Assembly: GCA_942491385.1 (NCBI GenBank)
Contig: CALOAF010000008.1
Location: 248,001 to 312,000, forward strand
Length of the DNA stretch: 64,000 nucleotides
Origin: UBA6170 sp942491385
Lineage (GTDB): Bacteria; Chloroflexota; Anaerolineae; Anaerolineales; Anaerolineaceae
Direction: 5' to 3'
Below, one piece after another: positions 27,000 to 36,012 of this stretch. Every line of letters begins with the position of its first letter. Within the stretch, counting starts at the first letter, position 1. The notes beneath the pieces were generated by a model that saw nothing but the letters and a program-made list of their open reading frames with translations, was not told where the DNA came from and did no database searches. A program made the position numbers and the translations under genes.

Positions 27000-27797
27000 T
27001 CAGGTTTGAATTGAAATTGAAGATTGTATTTTGGAATAAACGATATCAAAGCCAGGAAAATTTATAATCTTGCTAACCCCATAAACTTCAATTCTGCCTT
27101 TAGCCTGCGGGCTACGAGCTGCCTTCAATTCAATGCCTAAGTCTTTGAAGAGTTCCAAAGTAACTGGTGGATGTTTCTCTATCAGAAAAGTCTTCACCAG
27201 ATGATCTTTTAATCCCTGAAAAATGGGTGCGATCCGCGTAAGCGAATGCCTTGGACATATGTCCTTTAGCCCCAGGAAGTAACCGGCAGCGTCCTCTTGC
27301 TGCCTAAAAATGGCGCCCATAACTTCGTTGGTGGCATCGTCAATATAGACAATTAATTGGACCACGACCTTCCAACCAATCATGTTTGCCGCCATCTGTT
27401 TGTAATAACATTCCGGCTTGGAGACCCTCTACGACGACTGCGATGCTTAGGTTGATGATGCTCTGGGCTTTGTATCCATTTTCCCTGCGAATTCTTCGCA
27501 CTGTTGACGCGACACTGGGATTCCCAAATCGTTCATCTCATCAGTAAAATGACTATCGTTGTAATCTGAAATTCCCATGTCAAGTATGGTTTGGCGAATT
27601 TCCTCCTCGATTTCCATGTATAACGGCTAGCACACCCACCTTGCGATAACTTGTATGATCCTCCTCATTTGTCGAATTGATATATCCAATCGTCTTGCCC
27701 CCTCGATACCGGAAAGCTTGCCTTCAATAATTTGTTTTAAGATGTATTCTCTTTTAATTCGTTCATTGTTAATGTCACTTTTTCCATAAGGTGACAT
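27000..27797 (-). pseudogene. Decayed ISNCY-type transposase
   Basis: Reading down the - strand from ATG 27797, an N-terminal helix-turn-helix (INNERIKREYILKQIIEG, then GARRLDISIRQMRR) is followed, in changing frames, by KVGVLAVIHGNRGG, FTDEMNDLGIPVSRQ and GMLLQTDGGKHDWLEGRG. The last part, LIVYIDDATNEVMGAIF, EDAAGYFLGL and ELKAARSPQAKGRIEVYG, is the DDE integrase core typical of ISNCY-family transposases. At least four frameshifts break it, and the middle of the catalytic core is shortened. Only 131 codons remain open in one piece. I could not identify terminal inverted repeats or target duplications, so the element's ends are unknown. Confidence 0.85.
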
Positions 27798-27926
27798 TTT
27801 TCCTGACCTTCAGGTGTCAAATTCGCTGAACAATCACATATCTGTTCGTTTACTTGACTAATAAATTGAAAATGTTACAATCCTACCAATTCTCGCAATG
27901 GAATAAAAAATTTTTAATGGTAAGAT

Positions 27927-28544
27927 TTGCTAACACCTGACAGGCATAATAAATCACTTATCAAACATGTTGTTTTAGACTTGATAAGATTTTCACCAGG
28001 TGGAGTATCGCGAGTTGACCTTTCCAGGCAGTAAGGTTTAACGAGGGCAGCTGTGACATCGATTGTCAATAAACTAGTTGATGATGGAATAATAAGAGAA
28101 GCGGAATCTCGATATTCTGTAGGACATATCACGATCATTGAAAAAAGCTCAAAATGTTCTTGTGGTAATTATGGGTATCTGGAAGTATATGAAGGTGGAA
28201 AAGCATTTACTCACAGAGCACAAGAAGAATTAAGTAAAGGGAGATGGTCTCAACAAATCAATTCTGAATTTGGAGCTTATTTTGGAACAGCCATTGCTAG
28301 CTTGGTTAATTTAGTGAATCCGAGTATAGTAATAATTGGTGGTACATTATCTACAAGTGGATATTTATTACTTGCTCCAATTCAAGAAACAGTTTCAAAA
28401 CGAAGTTTATTAGTAACATCAAATACGGTAAGGATTTCTACTGCCTTATTAGGCAAAAGATCAACTGTAATCGGTGCTATCACTCAGGCGTTATCCTTTG
28501 CATTACACGAGACTGGTGAACGGAAACAAAATCAGGTTTCTTAA
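27927..28544 (+). pseudogene. ROK-family transcriptional regulator, decayed (in-frame stop and internal deletion)
   Basis: The N-terminal winged-helix part reads PDRHNKSLIKHVVLDLIRF, then VSRVDLSRQ, a TAA stop at about 28035, and GLTRAAVTSIVNKLVDDGIIREAE. The reading then jumps to SVGHITIIEKSSKCSCGNYG, the zinc-site region near the end of the ROK sugar-kinase domain, and finishes normally. About 150 codons between the DNA-binding and C-terminal parts are missing compared with NagC/XylR-type regulators. Such regulators usually control adjacent sugar ABC transporter genes, and malE starts 77 bases downstream. The gene is therefore the likely former repressor of the maltodextrin operon. A short C-terminal product from 28053 is possible but would lack sugar binding. 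Confidence 0.85.
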
Positions 28545-28553
28545 GGAGGTGAT
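28542..28553 (+). promoter_or_regulatory. Near-perfect Shine-Dalgarno without a start codon
   Basis: TAAGGAGGTGAT matches 12 consecutive bases of the expected anti-SD complement. No ATG, GTG or TTG lies 4-12 bases downstream; the first ATG (28573) is 20 bases away and opens only 8 codons. malE has its own GGAGG at 28611. Confidence 0.6.
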
Positions 28554-28620
28554 AACGTAAACAAATACTAAAATGTGTAATTTAACAGAAAATATATAAA
28601 ATAAAAATTTGGAGGAAAAA

Positions 28621-29940
28621 ATGTCTAAGAAGTTATTAACCTTAATCAGTGTGTTACTGATCGCAATGTTTGTCCTTTCAGCCTGTAAACCAGCTGCTGA
28701 AACTCCTGTTGAACCAGCTGCACCAGCCGAACCAGCTGCACCAGCCGAACCAGCTGCACCAGCCGAACCGGCTGCACCAGCCGAACCTATGGAACCAAGT
28801 GAAGATATGGTGACTATTACGTTATGGAACCAATGGGATGGCGCATATTTAACTGCCATTGAACAAGCTTTTAAGGATTATGAAGCTGAACACCCCAACG
28901 TAAAAATTGACCTTTCTAAACCTGAAGATGTAAAGAATGCACTAACAGTAGCTATCCCAGCTGGAGAAGGTCCAGATATCATTGGATGGGCGAACGATGC
29001 GATTGGTGAACAAGCGCTAAATGGTAATATTGTGGCCATAAGTGATTATGGTATTGATACTGCATTTTTGGATGCTAATTATGAACCAGCTGCAGTTGCT
29101 GGCGTCCAGTGGTCAAATATGATTTGGGGTTTACCTGAATCTCAGGAAGGTATTGCTTTGATTTATAACAAAGCAATTGTGACAGAAGAGTACTTACCAA
29201 CCGATCCATTTGATTTCGAAGATTTATATGAAAAAGCTATGAAATTCCAGGAAGATACCGGCAATGTTCTGGTTTGTAACCAGGCTTTTGGCGGATCAGA
29301 TGCCTATCATATGTCACCTATTTACTTTGGATTCGGTTTACCTTCCTACGTGGATGAGGATGGAAATGCGTTCATGAATACCCCTGAAGCTCTTGCGGCT
29401 GGTGAATGGCTTAAGAAATTTGCAACTGTATCTTATGCTGAAAACAGCTATGATATATGTAACGCAGCTTTAGCTGAAGGCAAAGTTGGTATGTGGTGGA
29501 CTGGCCCATGGGCAGTTGCCGGTGTCGAAGCCAGTGGTATTGATTATGGTATTCTTCCAATGGGTAGCCCATTTGTTGGTATCAAAGTTCTCATGATGAG
29601 CAAGAATGCTGTTGATCGTGGGAACACTGAAATCGCATTGGATGTTATGAAGTACTTCACCAGTGCTGAAGTTCAGAAGAAAATCGCTCTGGTAAATAAA
29701 ACAATTCCAGCTGCAACAGGCGCCTTAAATGATCCGGAAGTTTCATCATTAGCGGCAGTGGTAGGATTTGGTGCTGCATTGAACCTTGGTGTCCCTATGT
29801 CACCTTCACCATTCTCTTCAGCACAGTGGGGTCCTGTGGGAGATGCATCTGCTGCTATTTGGACAGGTGCGCAGGAACCTGCAGTAGCTTTAGAAGCAGC
29901 ACAAGCAGCTATTGAAGAAGCTGTTGCTGGTATGCAGTAA
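28621..29940 (+). CDS. malE: Maltose/maltodextrin ABC transporter substrate-binding lipoprotein
   Basis: A 439-residue family 1 extracellular solute-binding protein. The signal peptide MSKKLLTLISVLLIAMFVLSAC ends in lipobox LSAC. Four EPAAPA repeats form a linker (residues 31-54), then the binding fold begins at VTITLWNQWDG. MWWTGPWAVAG near residue 300 and GIKVLMMSKNA are typical of MalE-like proteins. It delivers maltodextrins to the MalFG permease. The ATG at 28621 follows GGAGG at 28611-28615; the in-frame TTG at 28609 overlaps that site and is rejected. A hairpin separates it from malF. Specificity for maltodextrin is inferred from sequence and from the amylase genes downstream. Confidence 0.9.
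   Translation: MSKKLLTLISVLLIAMFVLSACKPAAETPVEPAAPAEPAAPAEPAAPAEPAAPAEPMEPSEDMVTITLWNQWDGAYLTAIEQAFKDYEAEHPNVKIDLSKPEDVKNALTVAIPAGEGPDIIGWANDAIGEQALNGNIVAISDYGIDTAFLDANYEPAAVAGVQWSNMIWGLPESQEGIALIYNKAIVTEEYLPTDPFDFEDLYEKAMKFQEDTGNVLVCNQAFGGSDAYHMSPIYFGFGLPSYVDEDGNAFMNTPEALAAGEWLKKFATVSYAENSYDICNAALAEGKVGMWWTGPWAVAGVEASGIDYGILPMGSPFVGIKVLMMSKNAVDRGNTEIALDVMKYFTSAEVQKKIALVNKTIPAATGALNDPEVSSLAAVVGFGAALNLGVPMSPSPFSSAQWGPVGDASAAIWTGAQEPAVALEAAQAAIEEAVAGMQ
28711..28782 (+). repeat. 18-base tandem repeats in the malE linker
   Basis: Four copies of an 18-base unit (GAACCAGCTGCACCAGCC, one copy with a single change) encode EPAAPA four times, just after the lipidated cysteine. Copy number could vary between strains and change the tether length. 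Confidence 0.95.
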
Positions 29941-29954
29941 AATTTTTAAACTTG

Positions 29955-29985
29955 AATGGGGAGGTGGATAATTTCCCTCCCCATT
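29955..29985 (+). terminator. Intercistronic hairpin between malE and malF
   Basis: AATGGGGAGG pairs with CCTCCCCATT (10 base pairs), followed by TTCATTTC. It is a weak terminator or 3' stabiliser, a common arrangement that gives more binding protein than permease. Confidence 0.65.
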
Positions 29986-30013
29986 TTCATTTCTGAGTCG
30001 AAAGGAGTGAGTG

Positions 30014-31231
30014 ATGAGCGCCTGGATGGGCCGAAGAAAATGGATCACTGTTTCCTTGTTTCTCTTACCGACAATTTTAGCCATATTAGTTTTCAATGTT
30101 TATCCAATTCTCCTCAATACATATATATCATTCACTAACCGAAATAAATTCCGACCGAACCCTGATTGTGAAGTTACATTAACGGGTCTACTTGACCCAC
30201 TTTGTTGGCCAGTTTTTCGTGAGAATGCCCCTACTGGTTTAGGAAAGCCCTATACAATTCAAGATCCACTTCTTGCTAATTATGATTCTTTGCTGGGAAA
30301 ACTATTTCAGCCAGAGGCATTGTTAAGTTTACTTCTGATCGGTGTGGTTTTTGTCCCACTTATCGGTGTGAATTATTACAATAAACGCCAAGAGAGGAAG
30401 CTGGATCAAAAAACCTCTCCTGGATTATTGTGGATCCTGGGAATAATCATTACTGTTGCATTATTTTTCATTCTTGATATTCCAGGATCTTTCGGAACAT
30501 TAATGGACACTGGTGACTTTCTTGCAGTAGTGCTAAGAACAGTAATTTTTGTCGCCTTACGAGTACCATTAACCTTTGTTATAGGGTTAATCCTGGCATT
30601 AATTCTGAACATTGAAGATCTTAAGGGGAAAACATTCTTCAGAGTTGTTCTATTTATTCCTTGGGGTGCTTCCTCAGTGGCGATATTATTAGCTTTGGTG
30701 TGGCAATTTTTATTCCGAAACCAGGGAACCATCAACCAAATTATTGCTCAGTTTGGTGGAACGGGGCCAATCTGGTTAAATAACCCAATTCTTGCCTTTG
30801 GTGTGGTTGTTTTAGCGGACATCTGGTTTTCATATCCATTTTTTATGGTATCGATATTAGGAGCTCTGCAATCCGTTCCTGGTGAATTATATGAGGCAGC
30901 AGAAGTTGATGGAGCTGGTTGGTGGACACAACTTATGAAAATCACCTTGCCACTCATTCGACCTGCTGTATTACCTGCAGCAGTATTAACGTCAATTACA
31001 GCATTCCAAATGTTTGGAACAGCGTTTGCGATCACAGGTGGGGGACCACAAAGAGGTGCAGGGATCCCTGGTGCTACTGAGTTTGTGATGGTTTATGCTT
31101 ACAAACAAATATTCCAACAGCAGAATTATGGGACAGCGACAGCTTTTGCTGTTCTAATTTTCATAATGCTATTCCTGGCAACCCTGTATAGTTTACGAGT
31201 AACAAAAATGACGAAAGGAGCATATGAATGA
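30014..31231 (+). CDS. malF: Maltodextrin ABC transporter permease MalF
   Basis: A 405-residue inner-membrane permease of the MalFG type (binding-protein-dependent transport, PF00528). A first helix (LFLLPTILAILVFNVYPILL) is followed by a periplasmic stretch with FRPNPDCEVT and then several helices. The ATPase-coupling EAA loop reads YEAAEVDGAGWWTQLMKITLPLIRP near residue 295. It forms the channel with MalG, and an ATPase encoded elsewhere drives uptake. ATG 30014 is 6 bases after GGAG; the GTG at 30011 is too close to it. Its stop overlaps the malG start by ATGA. Confidence 0.92.
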   Translation: MSAWMGRRKWITVSLFLLPTILAILVFNVYPILLNTYISFTNRNKFRPNPDCEVTLTGLLDPLCWPVFRENAPTGLGKPYTIQDPLLANYDSLLGKLFQPEALLSLLLIGVVFVPLIGVNYYNKRQERKLDQKTSPGLLWILGIIITVALFFILDIPGSFGTLMDTGDFLAVVLRTVIFVALRVPLTFVIGLILALILNIEDLKGKTFFRVVLFIPWGASSVAILLALVWQFLFRNQGTINQIIAQFGGTGPIWLNNPILAFGVVVLADIWFSYPFFMVSILGALQSVPGELYEAAEVDGAGWWTQLMKITLPLIRPAVLPAAVLTSITAFQMFGTAFAITGGGPQRGAGIPGATEFVMVYAYKQIFQQQNYGTATAFAVLIFIMLFLATLYSLRVTKMTKGAYE

Positions 31232-32073
31232 AAAGGAAAACAAAACCATGGATTCGTGTTTTGCAATATGCAATTCTGGTTATTGCAGTAATATATGCTT
31301 TTTATCCCGTTTGGTTTGCGATTCTAGCTTCCGGTCGATTGGGTGATCGACTTTATACACTCAATTTACTTGGAATGTTCATTCCAACCCAATGGACATT
31401 TGAAAATTATCGGGTGATGTTATTTGAACGTCCTTTCCTTACCTGGCTTACCAATAGCCTGAAAGTTGCATCTATTACCACTTTAGCCAGCATGGTTGTT
31501 TGTACATCTGCTGCTTTTGCACTTTCCAGATTTCGGTTTAAGGGGCGAGAGTTCTTTCTTGTTTTCCTTCTAGCGATATCAACGTTTCCAGGGTTATTAT
31601 CATTGGTAGCTATTGCTCAATTATTAACTGCATTAGGTTTATACGGGAAACATTTAGGTTTGATATTAGCATATACAGCAGGCACAATTGTTTTTTGTAC
31701 ATGGAACCTTAAAGGCTATTTTGATACAATTCCAGTAGAAATGGAAGAATCTGCCATGCTGGATGGGTGTGGACCTTTACAAGCATTTATCTTGATTGCT
31801 TTACCATTAGCAAGACCAGCATTAGCCGTTACAGCAATTCTCGGTTTCATGTCTGGATGGGGAGATTTTGTATTTGCATCTGTTCTGGTACCTGCTCCTG
31901 ATAGTCTTAAATTAGCAGTCCCTGCGTTATATTCTTTAGCAAATTCAATGAGCGTTCCCTGGGGATACTTTGCTGCAGGTGCAGTGATCGTTGTTATTCC
32001 GACCATCATTGTTTATTTATCAATGAACCGCTACTTTGAAGGTGGTTTAACCCTTGGTGGTGTAAAGGGATAA
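31228..32073 (+). CDS. malG: Maltodextrin ABC transporter permease MalG
   Basis: A 281-residue permease, the partner of MalF. About six helices are visible, with the EAA loop MEESAMLDGCGPLQAFILIALPLARP near residue 175. The family's usual length and C-terminal GGLTLGGVKG ending fit MalG well. It is translationally coupled to malF (ATGA). No malK follows; a shared MsmX-type ATPase encoded elsewhere is the usual solution in such operons. A 13-base-pair inverted repeat lies between it and the amylase gene. Confidence 0.92.
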   Translation: MKRKTKPWIRVLQYAILVIAVIYAFYPVWFAILASGRLGDRLYTLNLLGMFIPTQWTFENYRVMLFERPFLTWLTNSLKVASITTLASMVVCTSAAFALSRFRFKGREFFLVFLLAISTFPGLLSLVAIAQLLTALGLYGKHLGLILAYTAGTIVFCTWNLKGYFDTIPVEMEESAMLDGCGPLQAFILIALPLARPALAVTAILGFMSGWGDFVFASVLVPAPDSLKLAVPALYSLANSMSVPWGYFAAGAVIVVIPTIIVYLSMNRYFEGGLTLGGVKG

Positions 32074-32109
32074 GTTTTCCGGTTTTAACATTTCAACTCA
32101 TTACTGAAT

Positions 32110-32143
32110 AAACCAGACCCGGAGAAGATACCGGGTCTGGTTT
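32110..32143. terminator. Perfect 13-bp inverted repeat after malG
   Basis: AAACCAGACCCGG and CCGGGTCTGGTTT form a perfect 13-base-pair stem with an 8-base loop. No clear U tract follows (AAAAGAA), so it may be a leaky terminator, an RNA-stability hairpin or, less likely, an operator. Confidence 0.65.
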
Positions 32144-32178
32144 AAAAGAATTTGATGATTGCCTGAAGGGGCTGTTGG

Positions 32179-33852
32179 ATGGATATAAATAAATACTTTG
32201 TTAATTTATTAGCTATTATTACAATTTTCGTTACTTCGTGTACTCAAACACCTCACGTGCCTGAAGTTGAAGAAATATCTCCCGAAACGATTAAAACACC
32301 AACAATTCAAACAACCGAATATGGATTTCCTTGGTGGAATGATGTTGTTTTTTATGAAATTTTTGTTCGCAGTTTTTATGATAGCGACGGTGATGGGGTT
32401 GGGGATTTTCAAGGATTAATATCAAAATTAGACTATTTAAATGATGGTGATCCTGAGACCAATAATGATTTAGGTATAACAGGTATCTGGTTAATGCCTA
32501 TTTTTCCTTCAACTTCTTATCATGGGTATGATGTGATAGATTATCGAAGTGTAAATCCTGATTATGGTACGATGGATGACTTTTATGAATTCTTAGAAGA
32601 GGCACATAAAAGGGGTATTAAAGTAATTTTAGATTTTGTGATTAATCACACCTCTATTGAGCATCCCTGGTTTAAGCAAGCAAGGGCTGAAAAAGAATCT
32701 CCTTATCGTGATTGGTATATTTGGTCTGAAGAAAATCATCCCTATAATGGTCCATGGGGGCAGGATGTTTGGCATTTCAATTATGACAATACTTATTATT
32801 ATGGTGTATTTTGGTCTGGTATGCCGGATTTAAATTTTACCAATGTGGACGTAACGAAAGAAATTTACGCGATAGCTGATTATTGGCTATCGGATGTTCG
32901 TGTAGATGGCTTTCGAATAGATGGTGCAATGCATTTAATCGAAGAAGGAGAAATTCAAAAGAACACAAATTCGACACACGAATGGTTTAAAAATTTTAAT
33001 AAATATTATAAAGAATTAAACCCAGAAGCAATCACAGTAGGTGAAGTGTGGGATTCTAATTTTCTGGCGGTCAGGTATGTTAAAGATAATGAATTTGACC
33101 TCGTTTTTGATTTCGAACAGGCAGATGCAATAATGCTGGGTGTGATGGGTTCCGATGGTCAACGCGTTCTTAATGCTTTGGAATTTAATTACAACTTATA
33201 TCCGGATTTTCAAAAAGCAAATTTTCTGACCAATCATGATATGAATAGAGTAATGCATGTGTTTCAAGGAGACGAAAATAAAGCCAAAGCTGCTGCCGTG
33301 ATTCTATTGACTTCACCTGGAGTACCATTTATTTATTATGGGGAAGAGGTTGGCATGTTAGGTGCAAAGCCCGATGAGGATATTCGATTACCGATGCAGT
33401 GGAGTACAGAGCTTAATTCTGGTTTCAGTACTGGAAGTCCATGGAGAGGTGTCAAAAACAATTATCTTGACTGGAATGTTGCTACATTAAATCAGAAATC
33501 GGAGTCTTTGACAAATTTGTACAGAAAACTCATTCAAAGCAGAAATGAAATAACTGCTTTAAGGATTGGGGCGTACCAGACTTTAAAAACCAATGAAAGA
33601 AATGTTATCGCCTATTCAAGAGTTCTTGAAGAAGAAATTATCATTGTAATGATCAATTTGGAAAACGATGATAAAAATGTTGTGTTGAATATTCCGGTTG
33701 AATTTTTAACCCCAGGCGAATATGAAGTTATTTCTTTGTTTGATTCCAGAGAAATGGCATCTTTAACCGTTTTAGAAGGAATTACAACAACTTATGCACC
33801 CAAAGAAATATTTACTTCCTGGGAATATCGAATTTTGAAGATAAAACCTTAA
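32179..33852 (+). CDS. Secreted alpha-amylase family GH13 lipoprotein
   Basis: A 557-residue lipoprotein: the signal peptide ends in VTSC (Cys at about residue 21), then the GH13 barrel starts at WWNDVVFYEIFVRSFYDSDGDG. Catalytic residues are D248 in GFRIDGA (nucleophile), E289 in VGEVWDS (acid/base) and D354 in TNHDMNR (stabiliser). Region I is DFVINH near residue 155. The C-terminal 90 residues are a beta domain. It would cut alpha-1,4-glucans outside the cytoplasmic membrane and feed the MalEFG importer. AAGGGG lies before the ATG. The gene is in the same direction as malG, 105 bases later, and is followed 3 bases later by the GT-C/propeller gene. The precise product size is unknown. Confidence 0.93.
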   Translation: MDINKYFVNLLAIITIFVTSCTQTPHVPEVEEISPETIKTPTIQTTEYGFPWWNDVVFYEIFVRSFYDSDGDGVGDFQGLISKLDYLNDGDPETNNDLGITGIWLMPIFPSTSYHGYDVIDYRSVNPDYGTMDDFYEFLEEAHKRGIKVILDFVINHTSIEHPWFKQARAEKESPYRDWYIWSEENHPYNGPWGQDVWHFNYDNTYYYGVFWSGMPDLNFTNVDVTKEIYAIADYWLSDVRVDGFRIDGAMHLIEEGEIQKNTNSTHEWFKNFNKYYKELNPEAITVGEVWDSNFLAVRYVKDNEFDLVFDFEQADAIMLGVMGSDGQRVLNALEFNYNLYPDFQKANFLTNHDMNRVMHVFQGDENKAKAAAVILLTSPGVPFIYYGEEVGMLGAKPDEDIRLPMQWSTELNSGFSTGSPWRGVKNNYLDWNVATLNQKSESLTNLYRKLIQSRNEITALRIGAYQTLKTNERNVIAYSRVLEEEIIIVMINLENDDKNVVLNIPVEFLTPGEYEVISLFDSREMASLTVLEGITTTYAPKEIFTSWEYRILKIKP

Positions 33853-33855
33853 TCA

Positions 33856-36012
33856 ATGGAAGATCGAATTCTCAATTTGCCAAAATTACCGAAGTGGTGG
33901 AATAAGCGTGCAACCATCATATTCATTATTCTTCTCAGTATAATTTTGCATGCATGGACGGTTTGGCAATTACCAGTTGATTATGATGAGCCAGTTTATT
34001 TAAAGGTAGCCTCGGATTATGCAGGTTTTATAAAGCAAGGTGATTTCCAAGGTCTGATCCATTACAAAGAGAATCAAGAACATCCTGCGCTGGTAAAAGT
34101 TTTATATAGTATTCCATATCTCTTAACAGAAAAAAAATCAGACTCTTCGTTTTATTTATTTGCAGCCAGAAGCATTTCAGCTGTTTTTGGTGTTCTTGCA
34201 GTTTTTTTTGTTTCTCTGATCAATCCTTGGGCTGGGTTCTTCTTAACCTTGCATTCGATGACATTAAAATATACTTCTCAGGCTTATTTAGAGGCTGTAC
34301 CGCTATTTGCAATGATCTTCTGTGTTTATAGCTTGTTGAGAAGTGAAAACCACGGGAAAAGGTGGTTTTACCTTTCAGCTATATCTTTGGGGGTGATTGC
34401 TGCCAGTAAATATCCTTATTTATTCATTATTGTTGTTTTAGGTTATTTGTGGTTTCAATTCCCAGAAAAAAAAATATCTGACACTTTAAAATTTATATTT
34501 GTTTCAGGTGGCACTTTCTTTATTTTAAATCCTTCCATCTGGGCCGATCCAGTTATCAATTTATATTCTAGTCTTTTATTTCATGGACTTTATTCACAAT
34601 CAACTCATGTTCAATCCTATGCTTACCCATGGTACCAACCATTAATATATCTTTCAACTAGTGTTCAGTGGCACCCCCAGGTTTTTTTCTTTCTTACCAG
34701 TGATGAGTTAGTGTTTTATGTAACAATTTTTGGATTATATTTCGAAATAAAAGAAAAAAAATGGACGGCTGTCTGGGTCTTAGCGGGATTATTTTTACTC
34801 TTAGTATGGCCAACCAAATGGCCGCAGTATACGCTTATCTTGTCACCTGTATTGGCGATTATTGCGGGTATAACATTGCAAAGAGGTTGGAATTGGATTA
34901 AACCCAGAGATGATTACTGGAATTATCTAGATGCAATGCTTCCCAAACCACCAAAAATTACATATTGGATAATTGGTGTTTTTGTTTTAGTTCTATTTGT
35001 TGGAAAAGTTGGTTATGAATATCAACTTGCTCTTGCACGAAGAGGATGGAATAGTTATGATATAACAAATTCTCCTTTGGTTAGCAATGTGATTAATCAA
35101 ATCAATATTGGAAAAGATAATGAAATATTATTTGCTACCAATAAAGGTTTTCTTATCTGGAAAGGGGATTCGGAATCTTTATGGGGCGAGGCGATTATAC
35201 AATTTGATGGATCTAATTCTCCAATTCCCTCTGATCGGATTATTTCTGTTGTTTATAATGAAACTAATGAAATTTATTGGTTAGGGACAGATAAAGGGAT
35301 TATTAGCTATGATGGATTTAATTGGAAGATTTACAATCAGAATTCAGTAGGTTGTGAAAAATGTCAGGTTAATGATATAGCCATAGATTCTTCTAATCTT
35401 GTCTGGGTGGGTATGAATGACGGTGTTTATTTTTATAACGGAACTTTATGGGAAAAATTTACTGATCCGACAAGTATGCAAATGAATGAAGCAATCAACA
35501 CCCTGGCGAGACAAAAATCTAATGAAATTGATAAATTATGGCTTGGCACATATCAAGGTGTATCTGTCTATGACTTTTTGGAAAATAGTTGGTCTCATTA
35601 TAGCTGGGCTGACAATTTCTTTGGTTGGGGCGGTGTGGTGGATTTAAATGTCCTGAAGGATGGAAGAGTGATCGCCAATACATCTGGAGGTGGAATCGGG
35701 ATTTATCAAGATGATTGGACATTCTTTAAGAATTCCAATTCACCATTTAAGAGTAATACGGTCAATACATCCACTCAATCTATCGATGGATCGATCTGGT
35801 TTGGTTTTGGATACCCAACTGAGCCAGGCGGTTATTTGATGCGTCTGGATCCAAAAAATGAATGGCACAGATATGCTGCCAATACCTCTGGATATCTTGA
35901 AAGCGAACCACTCGATTTGTTTTTTGATGATGAAGGTAGACTTTGGGTCGCTACCAATGGCAATGGGATACAAACTTTTAATCGGCAGTCTAAAAACGGA
36001 GGATGGAAATGA
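33856..36012 (+). CDS. GT-C-type membrane glycosyltransferase fused to a beta-propeller
   Basis: A 718-residue protein. Residues 15 to about 395 are a polytopic GT39-like module with the acidic first loop VDYDEPVYLKVASDYAG near residue 40. Residues 415-710 form a series of two-component-regulator-propeller-like blades: IYWLGTDKGIISYDG, LVWVGMNDGVYFYNG, KLWLGTYQGVSVYD, SIWFGFGYP and RLWVATNGNGIQTFN. The propeller lies after the last helix and is probably external. Propellers of this kind usually bind ligands or partners in sensors. Fusion to a GT-C enzyme is unusual in my experience. It sits between two amylase genes, so a role linked to starch or to glycosylation of surface amylases is a guess. 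No strong ribosome site is seen. Confidence 0.75.
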   Translation: MEDRILNLPKLPKWWNKRATIIFIILLSIILHAWTVWQLPVDYDEPVYLKVASDYAGFIKQGDFQGLIHYKENQEHPALVKVLYSIPYLLTEKKSDSSFYLFAARSISAVFGVLAVFFVSLINPWAGFFLTLHSMTLKYTSQAYLEAVPLFAMIFCVYSLLRSENHGKRWFYLSAISLGVIAASKYPYLFIIVVLGYLWFQFPEKKISDTLKFIFVSGGTFFILNPSIWADPVINLYSSLLFHGLYSQSTHVQSYAYPWYQPLIYLSTSVQWHPQVFFFLTSDELVFYVTIFGLYFEIKEKKWTAVWVLAGLFLLLVWPTKWPQYTLILSPVLAIIAGITLQRGWNWIKPRDDYWNYLDAMLPKPPKITYWIIGVFVLVLFVGKVGYEYQLALARRGWNSYDITNSPLVSNVINQINIGKDNEILFATNKGFLIWKGDSESLWGEAIIQFDGSNSPIPSDRIISVVYNETNEIYWLGTDKGIISYDGFNWKIYNQNSVGCEKCQVNDIAIDSSNLVWVGMNDGVYFYNGTLWEKFTDPTSMQMNEAINTLARQKSNEIDKLWLGTYQGVSVYDFLENSWSHYSWADNFFGWGGVVDLNVLKDGRVIANTSGGGIGIYQDDWTFFKNSNSPFKSNTVNTSTQSIDGSIWFGFGYPTEPGGYLMRLDPKNEWHRYAANTSGYLESEPLDLFFDDEGRLWVATNGNGIQTFNRQSKNGGWK

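Noticed and set aside
28609..28620. TTG start for malE
   Set aside because: The TTG is part of the GGAGG ribosome site; ATG 28621 is correctly spaced and begins a clean signal peptide.
28711..28782. Repeats in malE as a CRISPR-like array
   Set aside because: Units are contiguous 18-base coding repeats without spacers and encode EPAAPA in frame.
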